Of a DNA stretch of 64,000 bases, positions 1 through 7,629 are shown piece by piece; the first letter of the stretch is position 1; each line of letters starts with the position of its first letter. This DNA comes from Paenibacillus psychroresistens (GTDB taxonomy: Bacteria > Bacillota > Bacilli > Paenibacillales > NBRC-103111), in NCBI RefSeq assembly GCF_009728935.1, contig NZ_CP034235.1:4378001-4442000 (forward strand), written 5' to 3'. A program made the translations under genes and the position numbers. The notes below the pieces were generated by a model. The model had not been told where the DNA came from. It was given only the letters and a program-made list of their open reading frames with translations, and made no database searches.

Positions 1-758
1 CAATAAATATCATCTTCTTGCAGGTCAAGGACAATCCGTCCTGTATAGTAGTGCTGAATCATTGCATTCTGAACATGGAAGACTCCCTTAGGCTTGCCGG
101 TTGATCCAGAAGTATAATGGATGATTAGTCCATCTTCTAGACCTAACCATTCAATCTCAAGCTCTGGTGAAGCATCTTTCATGACTTTATAATAATCAAT
201 ATATCCCGGTTTTGTTTCAATTCCATCTCCAACCAGAAAAATATGTTTCAGATGAGGTAAATCCGCAGTCGCAATACGCGGCAATAAAGCTGGAGTTGTC
301 ACTATAGCTATAGCTTCACTATCTTCCAACCGATCCTTGACAGCTGTTTCCATGAATGCTTCAAACATCGGGCCCACAATAGCTCCAACCTTTAATGCTC
401 CCAACAATGAAAAATAGAGCTCCGGTGTCCGCGGCATGAAAATAAATACCCGATCCCCTTTGCCGATTCCCTGTGATCGCAGCACATTGCCAAAACGATT
501 GGATTCATTCTTGATCTCTGAGAAAGTGTATTTTTCATCACGAGTCGCATCACTATAGTAAAGTGCGATTTTGTCGCTGCGCGATGATTCAGCATGACGA
601 TCAATGGCTTCATAAGCCATATTTACCTTCCCTGTTTGCGACCATGAAAACTGTTGTTGCACTTCTTCCCAGCTGAAGTTCTCTTTTGCAGTATCATAAT
701 TACCTAGATTGGACTTAGTTGCTGTAGCAACAATTTTCTCGTCATGCATGTTTTCCAT
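1..758 (-). CDS. acsA: Acetyl-CoA synthetase, N-terminal part (gene runs off the left edge)
   Basis: The reverse strand reads open from an ATG at 758 to the window edge, preceded by GGAGGG about 5 bases upstream. The translation starts MENMHDEKIVATATK and contains the adenylate-forming P-loop motif YTSGSTGKPKGV near residue 205, diagnostic of the AMP-binding acyl-CoA synthetase family. AcsA activates acetate with ATP and CoA in the cytoplasm. The neighbouring divergent acuA and acuC encode the acetyltransferase and deacetylase that control AcsA in Bacillus, which makes acetyl-CoA synthetase the best assignment within the family. Only about 250 residues are visible, so the catalytic C-terminal lysine cannot be checked. 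A cre-like site sits 31 bases upstream of the start. Confidence 0.93.
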   Translation of the reverse strand, partial: MENMHDEKIVATATKSNLGNYDTAKENFSWEEVQQQFSWSQTGKVNMAYEAIDRHAESSRSDKIALYYSDATRDEKYTFSEIKNESNRFGNVLRSQGIGKGDRVFIFMPRTPELYFSLLGALKVGAIVGPMFEAFMETAVKDRLEDSEAIAIVTTPALLPRIATADLPHLKHIFLVGDGIETKPGYIDYYKVMKDASPELEIEWLGLEDGLIIHYTSGSTGKPKGVFHVQNAMIQHYYTGRIVLDLQEDDIY

Positions 759-788
759 AAATTACCCTCCATTTGATGCAAATAATAT

Positions 789-802
789 ATGAAACGCTTA
801 CA
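789..802 (-). promoter_or_regulatory. Candidate CcpA-binding cre site upstream of acsA
   Basis: Read on the minus strand the site is TGTAAGCGTTTCAT, which matches the cre consensus TGWAARCGYTWNCW at 13 of 14 positions. It lies between the acsA start codon and the likely promoter, where CcpA binding would block transcription. acsA is a known CcpA target in Bacillus subtilis, and ccpA itself is 4 kb away. Binding is inferred. The rest of the 248-bp acsA/acuA intergenic region is AT-rich and holds the two divergent promoters. Confidence 0.6.
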
Positions 803-1030
803 TATAAACGTCTAAGCTAACGACGACAACATAAACATTTCCAAGCTTCTAGATCCCAAACAACAATTCCAATTATAACATAGCCCTCTCATGTCGCCTA
901 CCCTTTTTTCATTTTATGAAAATTAATTACCTAAAAAGATTTAAATTTGCGAAAAATATTTTCTCCTGTATATTTTATATTATATTTGTTATAAGTAGTA
1001 TATAGGATGAACAAAGGGGCTGCTGTTACT

Positions 1031-1663
1031 GTGGAACATAAAAAGGTTTACCAATCCCATACTATTCATCGCTTAAGTCAGTCTATCGTTCTTGAAGGTC
1101 CGCTCACCTCTGAGCATTTCAGAGCTTATACTATGCACACGGAGCTTGATGCATTTCGTCGCCCCAAAGACCAGCAGGTTGCCTTACTTGAAATTGCTGA
1201 TCTACCAGAAGGAAGAATTCTGATTGCTCGAGATGCGGAAACCATAGTGGGTTATGTTACGTTTCATTATCCTGATGAGATGGAGCGGTGGTCCGAAGGA
1301 AGCCTCGATGATTTAGTTGAGCTCGGAGCTATTGAAGTAGCTAATGCTTATCGTTCCATGGGAATTGGCAAGCAATTAATTGCACTTGCTTTTGCAAATG
1401 GGCAATTCGACAACACAATTGTCTTCACTACCGAATACTATTGGCATTGGGATTTACAAAGCAGTGGCTTGAACGTATGGCAATATCGTAAAATGATGCA
1501 AAGCTTGATGGAAAGCGTTGGCATGTCGCTCTTCGCAACCGATGATCCTGAGATTTGTTCACATCCAGCCAATTGCCTTATGGTCAAAATTGGCCACGAG
1601 GTTCCACATTCCTCCATAGTACGATTTGATCGACTTCGGTTTCAAAGAAGAATTATGTACTAA
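1031..1663 (+). CDS. acuA: AcuA protein acetyltransferase (GNAT family)
   Basis: This is a GNAT-fold protein of about 210 residues. The acetyl-CoA-binding loop is visible in the stretch EVANAYRSMGIGKQLIALAF. In Bacillus AcuA acetylates the active-site lysine of AcsA and switches it off. Divergent acsA and downstream acuC support the same role. I chose the GTG at 1031, giving an MEHKK start, because AAAGGGG lies 11 bases upstream. An ATG at 1007 adds eight residues but has only a weak AGG directly against it. No acuB-like CBS protein lies between acuA and acuC, unlike the Bacillus acuABC operon. Confidence 0.9.
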   Translation: MEHKKVYQSHTIHRLSQSIVLEGPLTSEHFRAYTMHTELDAFRRPKDQQVALLEIADLPEGRILIARDAETIVGYVTFHYPDEMERWSEGSLDDLVELGAIEVANAYRSMGIGKQLIALAFANGQFDNTIVFTTEYYWHWDLQSSGLNVWQYRKMMQSLMESVGMSLFATDDPEICSHPANCLMVKIGHEVPHSSIVRFDRLRFQRRIMY

Positions 1664-1706
1664 AGCTGCAGATGATGATTTATAGACCAACAGGAGGCGA
1701 GTGAGC

Positions 1707-2897
1707 TTGGCTGCCATTGAGAATGCCTTATTTTACTATACCGATAATGAAATGAAATATCATTTTTATGAGGGGCATCCCTTCAACCAGCATCGGCTTA
1801 AACTAACCGAAGATCTGCTACGGCGAGTTGGAGCAATACCAGCAGAAATTTTACGATTACCTGATCAGGCATCTGACGAAGAGCTTGCTCTTGTACATAG
1901 CTTACCTTATATCCAAGCTGTGCGTGCTTTAAGTCAAACAGCGATAAATGAGGATTGGTTAAAAAAAGCATGCTCTTTTGGACTGGATCTCGAAGGAGAT
2001 ACTCCCTATTTTGAGGGGATGCATCAGGCCAGTGCTCAAATCGTTGGAGGTACTCTAGCGGCTGTCGAAGCTGTCATGAGCGGGGAAACTAAGCATGCGC
2101 TTCATTTAGGAGGAGGATTGCATCATGCCATGCCTGGTAAAGGTTCCGGGTTTTGTGTTTATAATGATGCAGCCGTAGCCATTGCGGCTATTCAGAAGAA
2201 ATATAAAGCTAGAGTCATGTACGTCGATACGGATGTTCATCATGGTGATGGTGTGCAATGGATGTTTTATACAGATCCAGATGTACTAACGTTGTCGATC
2301 CATGAAACAGGCAAATATTTATTCCCAGGTACAGGAGCTGTTAATGAGCGCGGTGAAGAGAATGGATTTGGCTTTAGCTTGAATTTACCAATGGAGCCTT
2401 ATACCGAAGACGAATCGTGGTTGGAATGTTTCACTGAGGTCTTTAATCAGGCTGTTGCTAGCTTTAAACCTGATATAATCATCTCTCAGCATGGCTGTGA
2501 CGCACATGCCTCTGATCCTCTCGCCCACATCCAATGCAGTATGCAATCCTATTGGCACATGCCCGAGATCATTCACGAGGCAGCCCATAAATGGTGCGAG
2601 GGGCGTTGGGTTGCACTAGGTGGCGGAGGCTATGATATATGGCGTGTGGTACCAAGGGCATGGAGCCTGCTCTGGCTTGTGATGAATGAGCATCCTATAG
2701 TTCATGCCTTAGAAAGCAATCAACAGCTTGAGCTCCCTCTGGACTGGCTGGAACGCTGGCAGCAGCAAAGTCCAGAGGAGCTTCCAAAAACCTGGCTTGA
2801 TGATACAGAACAATGGGATGCAATGCCCAGACGAATTGAAATAACCGAGAAAAATCGTAAAACTAAAGAACTTTCCATGCTGTATCTCCAGAAATAA
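1707..2897 (+). CDS. acuC: AcuC, class I histone-deacetylase-like protein deacetylase
   Basis: The protein belongs to the arginase/deacetylase superfamily. Signature segments are LGGGLHHAMPGKGSGFC near residue 135, the zinc-ligand region DTDVHHGDGVQWMFY near 175, and LGGGGYDIWRVVPRAW near 305. AcuC removes the acetyl group that AcuA places on AcsA, reactivating acetate use. A TTG at 1707 lies 9 bases after AGGAGG. A GTG at 1701 is only 3 bases after it and is less likely. The gene follows acuA by about 40 bases with no terminator, so the two probably share a transcript. Confidence 0.93.
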   Translation: MAAIENALFYYTDNEMKYHFYEGHPFNQHRLKLTEDLLRRVGAIPAEILRLPDQASDEELALVHSLPYIQAVRALSQTAINEDWLKKACSFGLDLEGDTPYFEGMHQASAQIVGGTLAAVEAVMSGETKHALHLGGGLHHAMPGKGSGFCVYNDAAVAIAAIQKKYKARVMYVDTDVHHGDGVQWMFYTDPDVLTLSIHETGKYLFPGTGAVNERGEENGFGFSLNLPMEPYTEDESWLECFTEVFNQAVASFKPDIIISQHGCDAHASDPLAHIQCSMQSYWHMPEIIHEAAHKWCEGRWVALGGGGYDIWRVVPRAWSLLWLVMNEHPIVHALESNQQLELPLDWLERWQQQSPEELPKTWLDDTEQWDAMPRRIEITEKNRKTKELSMLYLQK

Positions 2898-2902
2898 TAA
2901 GC

Positions 2903-3610
2903 TTAGGAAAGCTGAGTAAGCATTTCTTCGACTATTTGATAAGAATGCAAAGCGGCATGCTTCATGAACTCGGTAAAGTTATCCGGTGCAGAACCGTTTG
3001 CTTTGTCGGACATGGAGCGGATGATAACGAAAGCTATTTTGTTCGTCGCACAGACCTGAGCAGTCGCTGCGCCTTCCATTTCCGTACATGAACCGTTCAA
3101 CTCTGAGTATAAGGCATGCACTTTATCGCGGTCTGCAATAAATTGATCACCCGATAGAATTCTGCCTAATTTGGCTTGCTCAGGGAATAATTTAAGGCTT
3201 GCCTCAAAAGCAACCTTACTTAATTCCGCATCTGCGACGAATATGGAAGTTTCTTGGAATGGTATGATGCCACGAGCAAAACCCAATGCGGTTACATCCA
3301 TATCATGCTGCATGCAATCCGTTGAAATCACGATATCGCCAATATTTAAGCTAGGGTCAAGCGCTCCTGCTACACCAGTAAAAACAACCGCATCTACTTC
3401 AAAAAAATCAATTAAAGCTTGTGTACACATCGCTGCATTCACTTTGCCAACCCCAGATTTGCAAACAACAATTGATTTAGTGCCGAAGGTCCCCTCGATA
3501 AATGGAATACCTGCTAACTGGACCGTGCGACTGACGGTCATTTTTTGTTGAATTAACTCTACCTCTTCAATCATGGCTCCAATAATTCCAATTTTACGAA
3601 AATTCATCAT
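2903..3610 (-). CDS. mtnN: 5'-methylthioadenosine/S-adenosylhomocysteine nucleosidase
   Basis: MtnN cleaves MTA and SAH to adenine plus the thioribose product in methionine salvage and SAH detoxification. Family motifs are IGIIGAMIEEV at the N-terminus, SGVGKVNAAMC near residue 55, VFTGVAGALDP near 75, SGDQFIAD near 155, the substrate-binding EMEGAA near 175 and the catalytic Asp in IRSMSDKANG near 200. Two adjacent ATG codons (3610 and 3607) follow AAGGAG. A longer reading to 3628 would start on a TTG that overlaps the ribosome site. It is convergent with acuC and lies downstream of ccpA. Confidence 0.95.
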   Translation of the reverse strand: MMNFRKIGIIGAMIEEVELIQQKMTVSRTVQLAGIPFIEGTFGTKSIVVCKSGVGKVNAAMCTQALIDFFEVDAVVFTGVAGALDPSLNIGDIVISTDCMQHDMDVTALGFARGIIPFQETSIFVADAELSKVAFEASLKLFPEQAKLGRILSGDQFIADRDKVHALYSELNGSCTEMEGAATAQVCATNKIAFVIIRSMSDKANGSAPDNFTEFMKHAALHSYQIVEEMLTQLS

Positions 3611-3648
3611 TATGCTCCTTCTACTCAAGTTAAAATTTACAATATGGC

Positions 3649-3678
3649 AAAAAAAACGCGGCTCACTTTACGTGAGCC
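3649..3678 (-). terminator. Rho-independent terminator of ccpA
   Basis: On the minus strand GGCTCAC and GTGAGCC form a 7-bp perfect stem around a 5-base loop, followed by GCG and a run of eight T. The last ccpA codons lie inside the stem. Confidence 0.8.
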
Positions 3679-4670
3679 ACTGATTTGCGAACAATTATTT
3701 CATGTGGTAAGACAATCTTCGTTACTTCTACATTTTCCTTATTCATCAGCTTCGTTAGAAGTCTCATCGATACAGCACCGATATCATACATGGGCTGAGC
3801 AACGGTGGTTAATAAAGGTCTAACCATAGAAGCCATTCGACTATTGTCTACACTGATAACGGAAATATCATCTGGCACTCTTAAATTAGCATCCTGAATC
3901 GTGTGAATAGCTCCGATAGCCATCTCATCTGTTGCTGCAAATATCGCTGTTGGTTTATCCGCTAGGTTGATAAAATACTTCATAGCTTCAATTCCTGATT
4001 CATACCGATAGTTGCCTACACGAATATGATCATCAATAACAGGAATACCTGCTTCTTCTAGCGCTCTCTTGTAGCCTTGAAATCTTGCATATCCATTTGC
4101 AGGATCCTGCAAGGTTCCACTGATCATTCCAATATTACGGTGACCATTCGATATTAATAGTTGGACTGCATCGAATGCCGCCTTCTCATGATCAATATCC
4201 ACTGCCGGTATTGCATTATTATCATCTGTAGTCGCGCAAAGCACGATAGGAACGGAAGAGGATTTAAAGGCTAAAATATGTTCTTGAGTGACCGTTCCAC
4301 CCATAAACAATAACCCATCCACTTGTTTCTCAAGCAATGTGTTGATTACACTAATTTCCTTATCTTTCTTCTTATCTGCATTACACAAGATAATGTTGTA
4401 ACGATACATGTTGGCAATATCTTCGATTCCACGTGCTACCTCTGCAAAAATGGCGTTAGAAATATCGGGTATAACCACTCCAACTGTCGTCGTTTTCTTA
4501 CTTGCAAGACCACGAGCTACAGCATTAGGGCGATATCCAAGTCTTTCAATCGCTTCAAACACTTTCTTACGCGTTTGCGGTTTAACATTAGGATTGTTAT
4601 TCACAACCCTGGAAACAGTCGCCATGGATACTCCTGCTTCGCGAGCCACATCATAAATAGTTACAGTCAA
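3663..4670 (-). CDS. ccpA: Catabolite control protein A (LacI family)
   Basis: The N-terminal LacI helix-turn-helix reads TIYDVAREAGVSMATVSRVV, followed by the hinge RPNAVARGLASKKTTTVGVV and a periplasmic-binding-protein-like core ending RLLTKLMNKE, all close to Bacillus CcpA. With HPr-Ser-P it binds cre sites and represses or activates carbon genes. A TTG at 4670 sits 7 bases from GGAGAG and gives an N-terminus matching known CcpA proteins. An ATG at 4676 is nearly on top of the ribosome site, and a frame open to 4751 is probably not translated. The cre-like site before acsA and the PTS genes nearby fit its role. Confidence 0.95.
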   Translation of the reverse strand: MTVTIYDVAREAGVSMATVSRVVNNNPNVKPQTRKKVFEAIERLGYRPNAVARGLASKKTTTVGVVIPDISNAIFAEVARGIEDIANMYRYNIILCNADKKKDKEISVINTLLEKQVDGLLFMGGTVTQEHILAFKSSSVPIVLCATTDDNNAIPAVDIDHEKAAFDAVQLLISNGHRNIGMISGTLQDPANGYARFQGYKRALEEAGIPVIDDHIRVGNYRYESGIEAMKYFINLADKPTAIFAATDEMAIGAIHTIQDANLRVPDDISVISVDNSRMASMVRPLLTTVAQPMYDIGAVSMRLLTKLMNKENVEVTKIVLPHEIIVRKSVAHVK

Positions 4671-4786
4671 TGTCATTCTCTCCATTACACAATAAAATTT
4701 TCCTACAAGACAAGTTAAGCATATGATACGACAAAATTTGGCTTTGTGCAACGAAAACTGCCAAACAATCCATTCTTGTGGTTTTG

Positions 4787-5206
4787 TTAGGTCAAATCAT
4801 ATGTATTTAAACTTTGAAGTGTAATTTGAGATAAACGCTTCAGGATATCCTCTACCCAACGATCGTCTTGCAATGAGCGGGCTAACAGCAAAAGATCCAA
4901 CAGCTCGTTTATGCGATATTCCAATATTTTGTCTACTGAAGTATGTTTATATTCATTCTGTGAGGCAATCATTAGCAGGAACGCCAATTCATTGGTTTCG
5001 TTGAAAAAGAATTGCTTCTTCTCCGGGTTGCTGCCAAATTGACTGATCAGCTCCGTTAACTCCGATTTTACTGGTTGAAAAACTTCACTTTTACTACAAG
5101 AATCACAGGTGTAAATCGGTACATTATCAATTTCTATGCGGTTCTTATAAATAACCGTTCTTAGGCGTATATTCATTTTATGCCCACATTTGCATAACTT
5201 AGACAA
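4787..5206 (-). CDS. Uncharacterised protein with CxC...CxxC zinc-ribbon-like N-terminus
   Basis: The protein begins with a CKCGH and a TCDSC pair about 35 residues apart, which could bind one zinc like YgiT-type ribbons. The C-terminal 80 residues look helical and Leu-rich. I chose the TTG at 5206, 10 bases after GGAGG. The frame is open to 5335, but that extension covers a pair of DNA palindromes and is probably untranslated leader. I do not recognise a named family. It stands alone between ccpA and the PTS operon. Confidence 0.6.
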   Translation of the reverse strand: MSKLCKCGHKMNIRLRTVIYKNRIEIDNVPIYTCDSCSKSEVFQPVKSELTELISQFGSNPEKKQFFFNETNELAFLLMIASQNEYKHTSVDKILEYRINELLDLLLLARSLQDDRWVEDILKRLSQITLQSLNTYDLT

Positions 5207-5241
5207 CTTATACCATCCTCCATCTACAAAAGGTACTAATC

Positions 5242-5271
5242 CGTTAAACGGACGACATTGCCCGTTTAACG
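5242..5271. repeat. Tandem palindromes CGTTNAACG, likely operator pair
   Basis: CGTTAAACG (inside an 11-bp palindrome, 5241-5251) and CGTTTAACG (5263-5271) are each symmetric around one central base, and their centres lie 21 bp apart, two helical turns. Together they also form a 10-bp inverted repeat. No T-run follows, so an operator is more likely than a terminator. They lie 36 bases upstream of the start of the zinc-ribbon-like gene. Confidence 0.5.
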
Positions 5272-5357
5272 CATTAATCGATACAAGAACAATTCTACCG
5301 ATAAAGGCAAATTCCTGCTCACGGCTATTATCCAATTTGCACCATAGAGGACATCTA

Positions 5358-5888
5358 TTATTTGCTGTATTTTTCTATGACTCGAATGAACTGTTTCATG
5401 AATGCTGGCAGGTCTGGCGGACGCCTTCCTGAGACAATATTGCGATCAATTACAACCTCTTCATCCACCCAAATGGCGCCAGCATTTTCAAGATCATCCT
5501 TAATGCCGGGAGTCGATGTCATGGTATAACCTTTAACTATCTTAGCAGAAATCAGCACCCAGCCTGCATGGCAAATGTGCCCAATCGGCTTTTGCTGGCT
5601 ATGAAATTGCTCAGTTAGCTGCAAGACTGCCGTATAGCGTCTTAATTTATCTGGCGCCCAACCACCCACAACATACAAGCCATCATAATCAACCGATTTC
5701 ACATCTTCGAAAGCATAATCCGTGGTAATTGGAACACCATACTTACCATGATAAACTGTGTTAGCTTTTGGTCCGATTAAATCTACTTGCGCACCGGCTT
5801 CTCTCAATCTTAAAACCGGATACCACATTTCCAGATCCTCAAATTCCTCATCGACAAAAATCAAAATCTTTTTCCCTGTTAAGCTCAT
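5358..5888 (-). CDS. DJ-1/PfpI family protein
   Basis: This is a class I glutamine-amidotransferase-like fold. The conserved acidic residues are in VDEEFEDLE near residue 15, and the nucleophile elbow Cys is in GHICHAGWVL near residue 103, as in PfpI and general stress protein 18. Members act as deglycases, stress proteins or peptidases; which one cannot be told from sequence. The ATG at 5888 follows AAGGAGATAAC. It starts 20 bases after ptsI ends and is probably the last gene of the nagE-ptsI operon. Confidence 0.85.
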   Translation of the reverse strand: MSLTGKKILIFVDEEFEDLEMWYPVLRLREAGAQVDLIGPKANTVYHGKYGVPITTDYAFEDVKSVDYDGLYVVGGWAPDKLRRYTAVLQLTEQFHSQQKPIGHICHAGWVLISAKIVKGYTMTSTPGIKDDLENAGAIWVDEEVVIDRNIVSGRRPPDLPAFMKQFIRVIEKYSK

Positions 5889-5907
5889 GTTATCTCCTTC
5901 CAAAACG

Positions 5908-7629
5908 TTAATGTTTAATTCTGCTTCTCTCTAACAAATTACGAATCTCTAAGCTTGTTTTACAAAGTAAAGCTTGCTCAATGATACCTTGACTTGCCGC
6001 TCTTTCTGTATGAAGCAGACGATTTTTGAAAGGCAGCAACGATTGTACGGACATACTAAGCTCCTCGATCCCCAGATCTAGCCAAAGTGGGATTGCTAGA
6101 ACATCCCCAGCCAGCTCGCCGCAAACACTTACCTGAATACCTTGCCGTTTAGCTGAATCAACTGTCATCTTAAGCAACCGTATAATGGCTGGATGGTAAG
6201 GGTCATATAAATGCGCAATCGTTTCATTCATTCGATCAACCGCAAGTACATATTGAATTAAATCATTGGTGCCTATACTGAAAAATTGGACTTCTTCAGC
6301 CAATTGATCGGCAATAATTACCGCAGCAGGCACTTCAATCATAATTCCAACTTCAATATTTTCTTGAAATGGCTGATTGTTTTCTCTTAGTTCTTTTTTG
6401 GCCTGCTCCAGAACATGGTTCGCTTTACGAACCTCATCCAAAGAGGAAATCATCGGATACATGATTCTCACAGAACCATAATGACTGGCTCGCAGAATCG
6501 CTTTTAGCTGTGTTTTAAACATATCCGTTTGCGCCAATGAAATCCGAATTGCTCGGTAACCAAGTGATGGATTATCTTCTTCGGGAAATTGAATATATCC
6601 CACACTCTTATCTCCGCCAATATCAAAAGTACGAATGATCAAAGATTTATCCTGCAGCCTTTCAGCTGCTTTGCGATATACATCGAATTGCTCTTCCTCT
6701 GTCGGCAGCATGGTTCGATCCATATAGATGAATTCCGTACGGAATAGCCCCACTCCAGAAGCCCCATTCTTTAATGCCAAATCTAATTCCTTGAGTGAGC
6801 TTATATTAGCCTTCAGCTCTATGGATTGTCCATCCGAGGTAACAGGCCTAACATTTGCCAGAGCCTGAAGCCATTCACGATGAGCAAGAATGTCCTTTTT
6901 GCGTTGGAGATACAGCTCGACTAATTCCTGGACGGGATTTACATAAACCATACCTTCTTCACCATCAATAATCAACAAGTCTCCATTTAAGATCGGCTTT
7001 GCTAATTTACCTTCCATCCCTAATACAAAAGGAATCTCTAAGGCTCGCGCCATTATCGCCGCATGTGAAGTTGTCCCCCCTTGAAGGGTAACAATGCCAA
7101 GAATTTGTTGGCTATCCACATGTGCCAGCTGAGAAGGCGAAAGCTCTTTGGCTACCAGAATATACGGAATTTCAGACGGTGGCTTAGGCTCCTCCAGATC
7201 ACCTAGAAGATGCTTCAGCAACCGATTCCCTACATCTCGAATGTCTGCTGAGCGTTCTTTCATGTAAGAATCATCCAACAGCTCAAACATGCCCACAAAC
7301 TTATCAATCGTCTCTTTAACCGCTACTTCAGCCGCTTTAAACTGCCTTTGCATAATGCCTTGGACTTCATTCATGAAAATCGGATCTTCAAGAATTGCCA
7401 AATGAGCGTCGAATATATTGGATTCTTCCACCCCAATTAAATCAGAAATATCTTGTTTAATATGCAGCAGTTCTACCTTGGAAGAGCGTATGCCATCATA
7501 TAATTTCTCGAATTCAATAGCTAAATCAGCTACATCCACCATTTTATCCGTTAAATCCCATTCAAGTGTCGGTAGAACAAATGCTCTTGCTATCGCGATT
7601 CCTGAGGATGCTCCTGTGCCTTTAGCCAT
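5908..7629 (-). CDS. ptsI: PTS enzyme I, phosphoenolpyruvate-protein phosphotransferase
   Basis: This is a full-length 573-residue enzyme I. The phosphorylated His189 lies in GGTTSHAAIMAR, the PEP-binding barrel contains GVGLFRTEFIYMDR, and the catalytic Cys503 is in VSVCGELAGD. It passes phosphate from PEP to HPr at the start of every PTS cascade. The start overlaps the end of the upstream EIICBA gene by 8 bases, so translation is coupled. No HPr gene is adjacent, which differs from the usual ptsHI pair. HPr must be encoded elsewhere, or this is a second enzyme I. Confidence 0.95.
   Translation of the reverse strand: MAKGTGASSGIAIARAFVLPTLEWDLTDKMVDVADLAIEFEKLYDGIRSSKVELLHIKQDISDLIGVEESNIFDAHLAILEDPIFMNEVQGIMQRQFKAAEVAVKETIDKFVGMFELLDDSYMKERSADIRDVGNRLLKHLLGDLEEPKPPSEIPYILVAKELSPSQLAHVDSQQILGIVTLQGGTTSHAAIMARALEIPFVLGMEGKLAKPILNGDLLIIDGEEGMVYVNPVQELVELYLQRKKDILAHREWLQALANVRPVTSDGQSIELKANISSLKELDLALKNGASGVGLFRTEFIYMDRTMLPTEEEQFDVYRKAAERLQDKSLIIRTFDIGGDKSVGYIQFPEEDNPSLGYRAIRISLAQTDMFKTQLKAILRASHYGSVRIMYPMISSLDEVRKANHVLEQAKKELRENNQPFQENIEVGIMIEVPAAVIIADQLAEEVQFFSIGTNDLIQYVLAVDRMNETIAHLYDPYHPAIIRLLKMTVDSAKRQGIQVSVCGELAGDVLAIPLWLDLGIEELSMSVQSLLPFKNRLLHTERAASQGIIEQALLCKTSLEIRNLLERSRIKH

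Noticed and set aside
4323..4718. 131-aa plus-strand frame opposite ccpA
   Set aside because: A shadow of a conserved gene, without a ribosome site.
5207..5335. N-terminal extension of the zinc-ribbon-like protein
   Set aside because: The frame is open, but a good ribosome site supports the TTG at 5206, and the extension covers the paired palindromes, which look like regulatory DNA.
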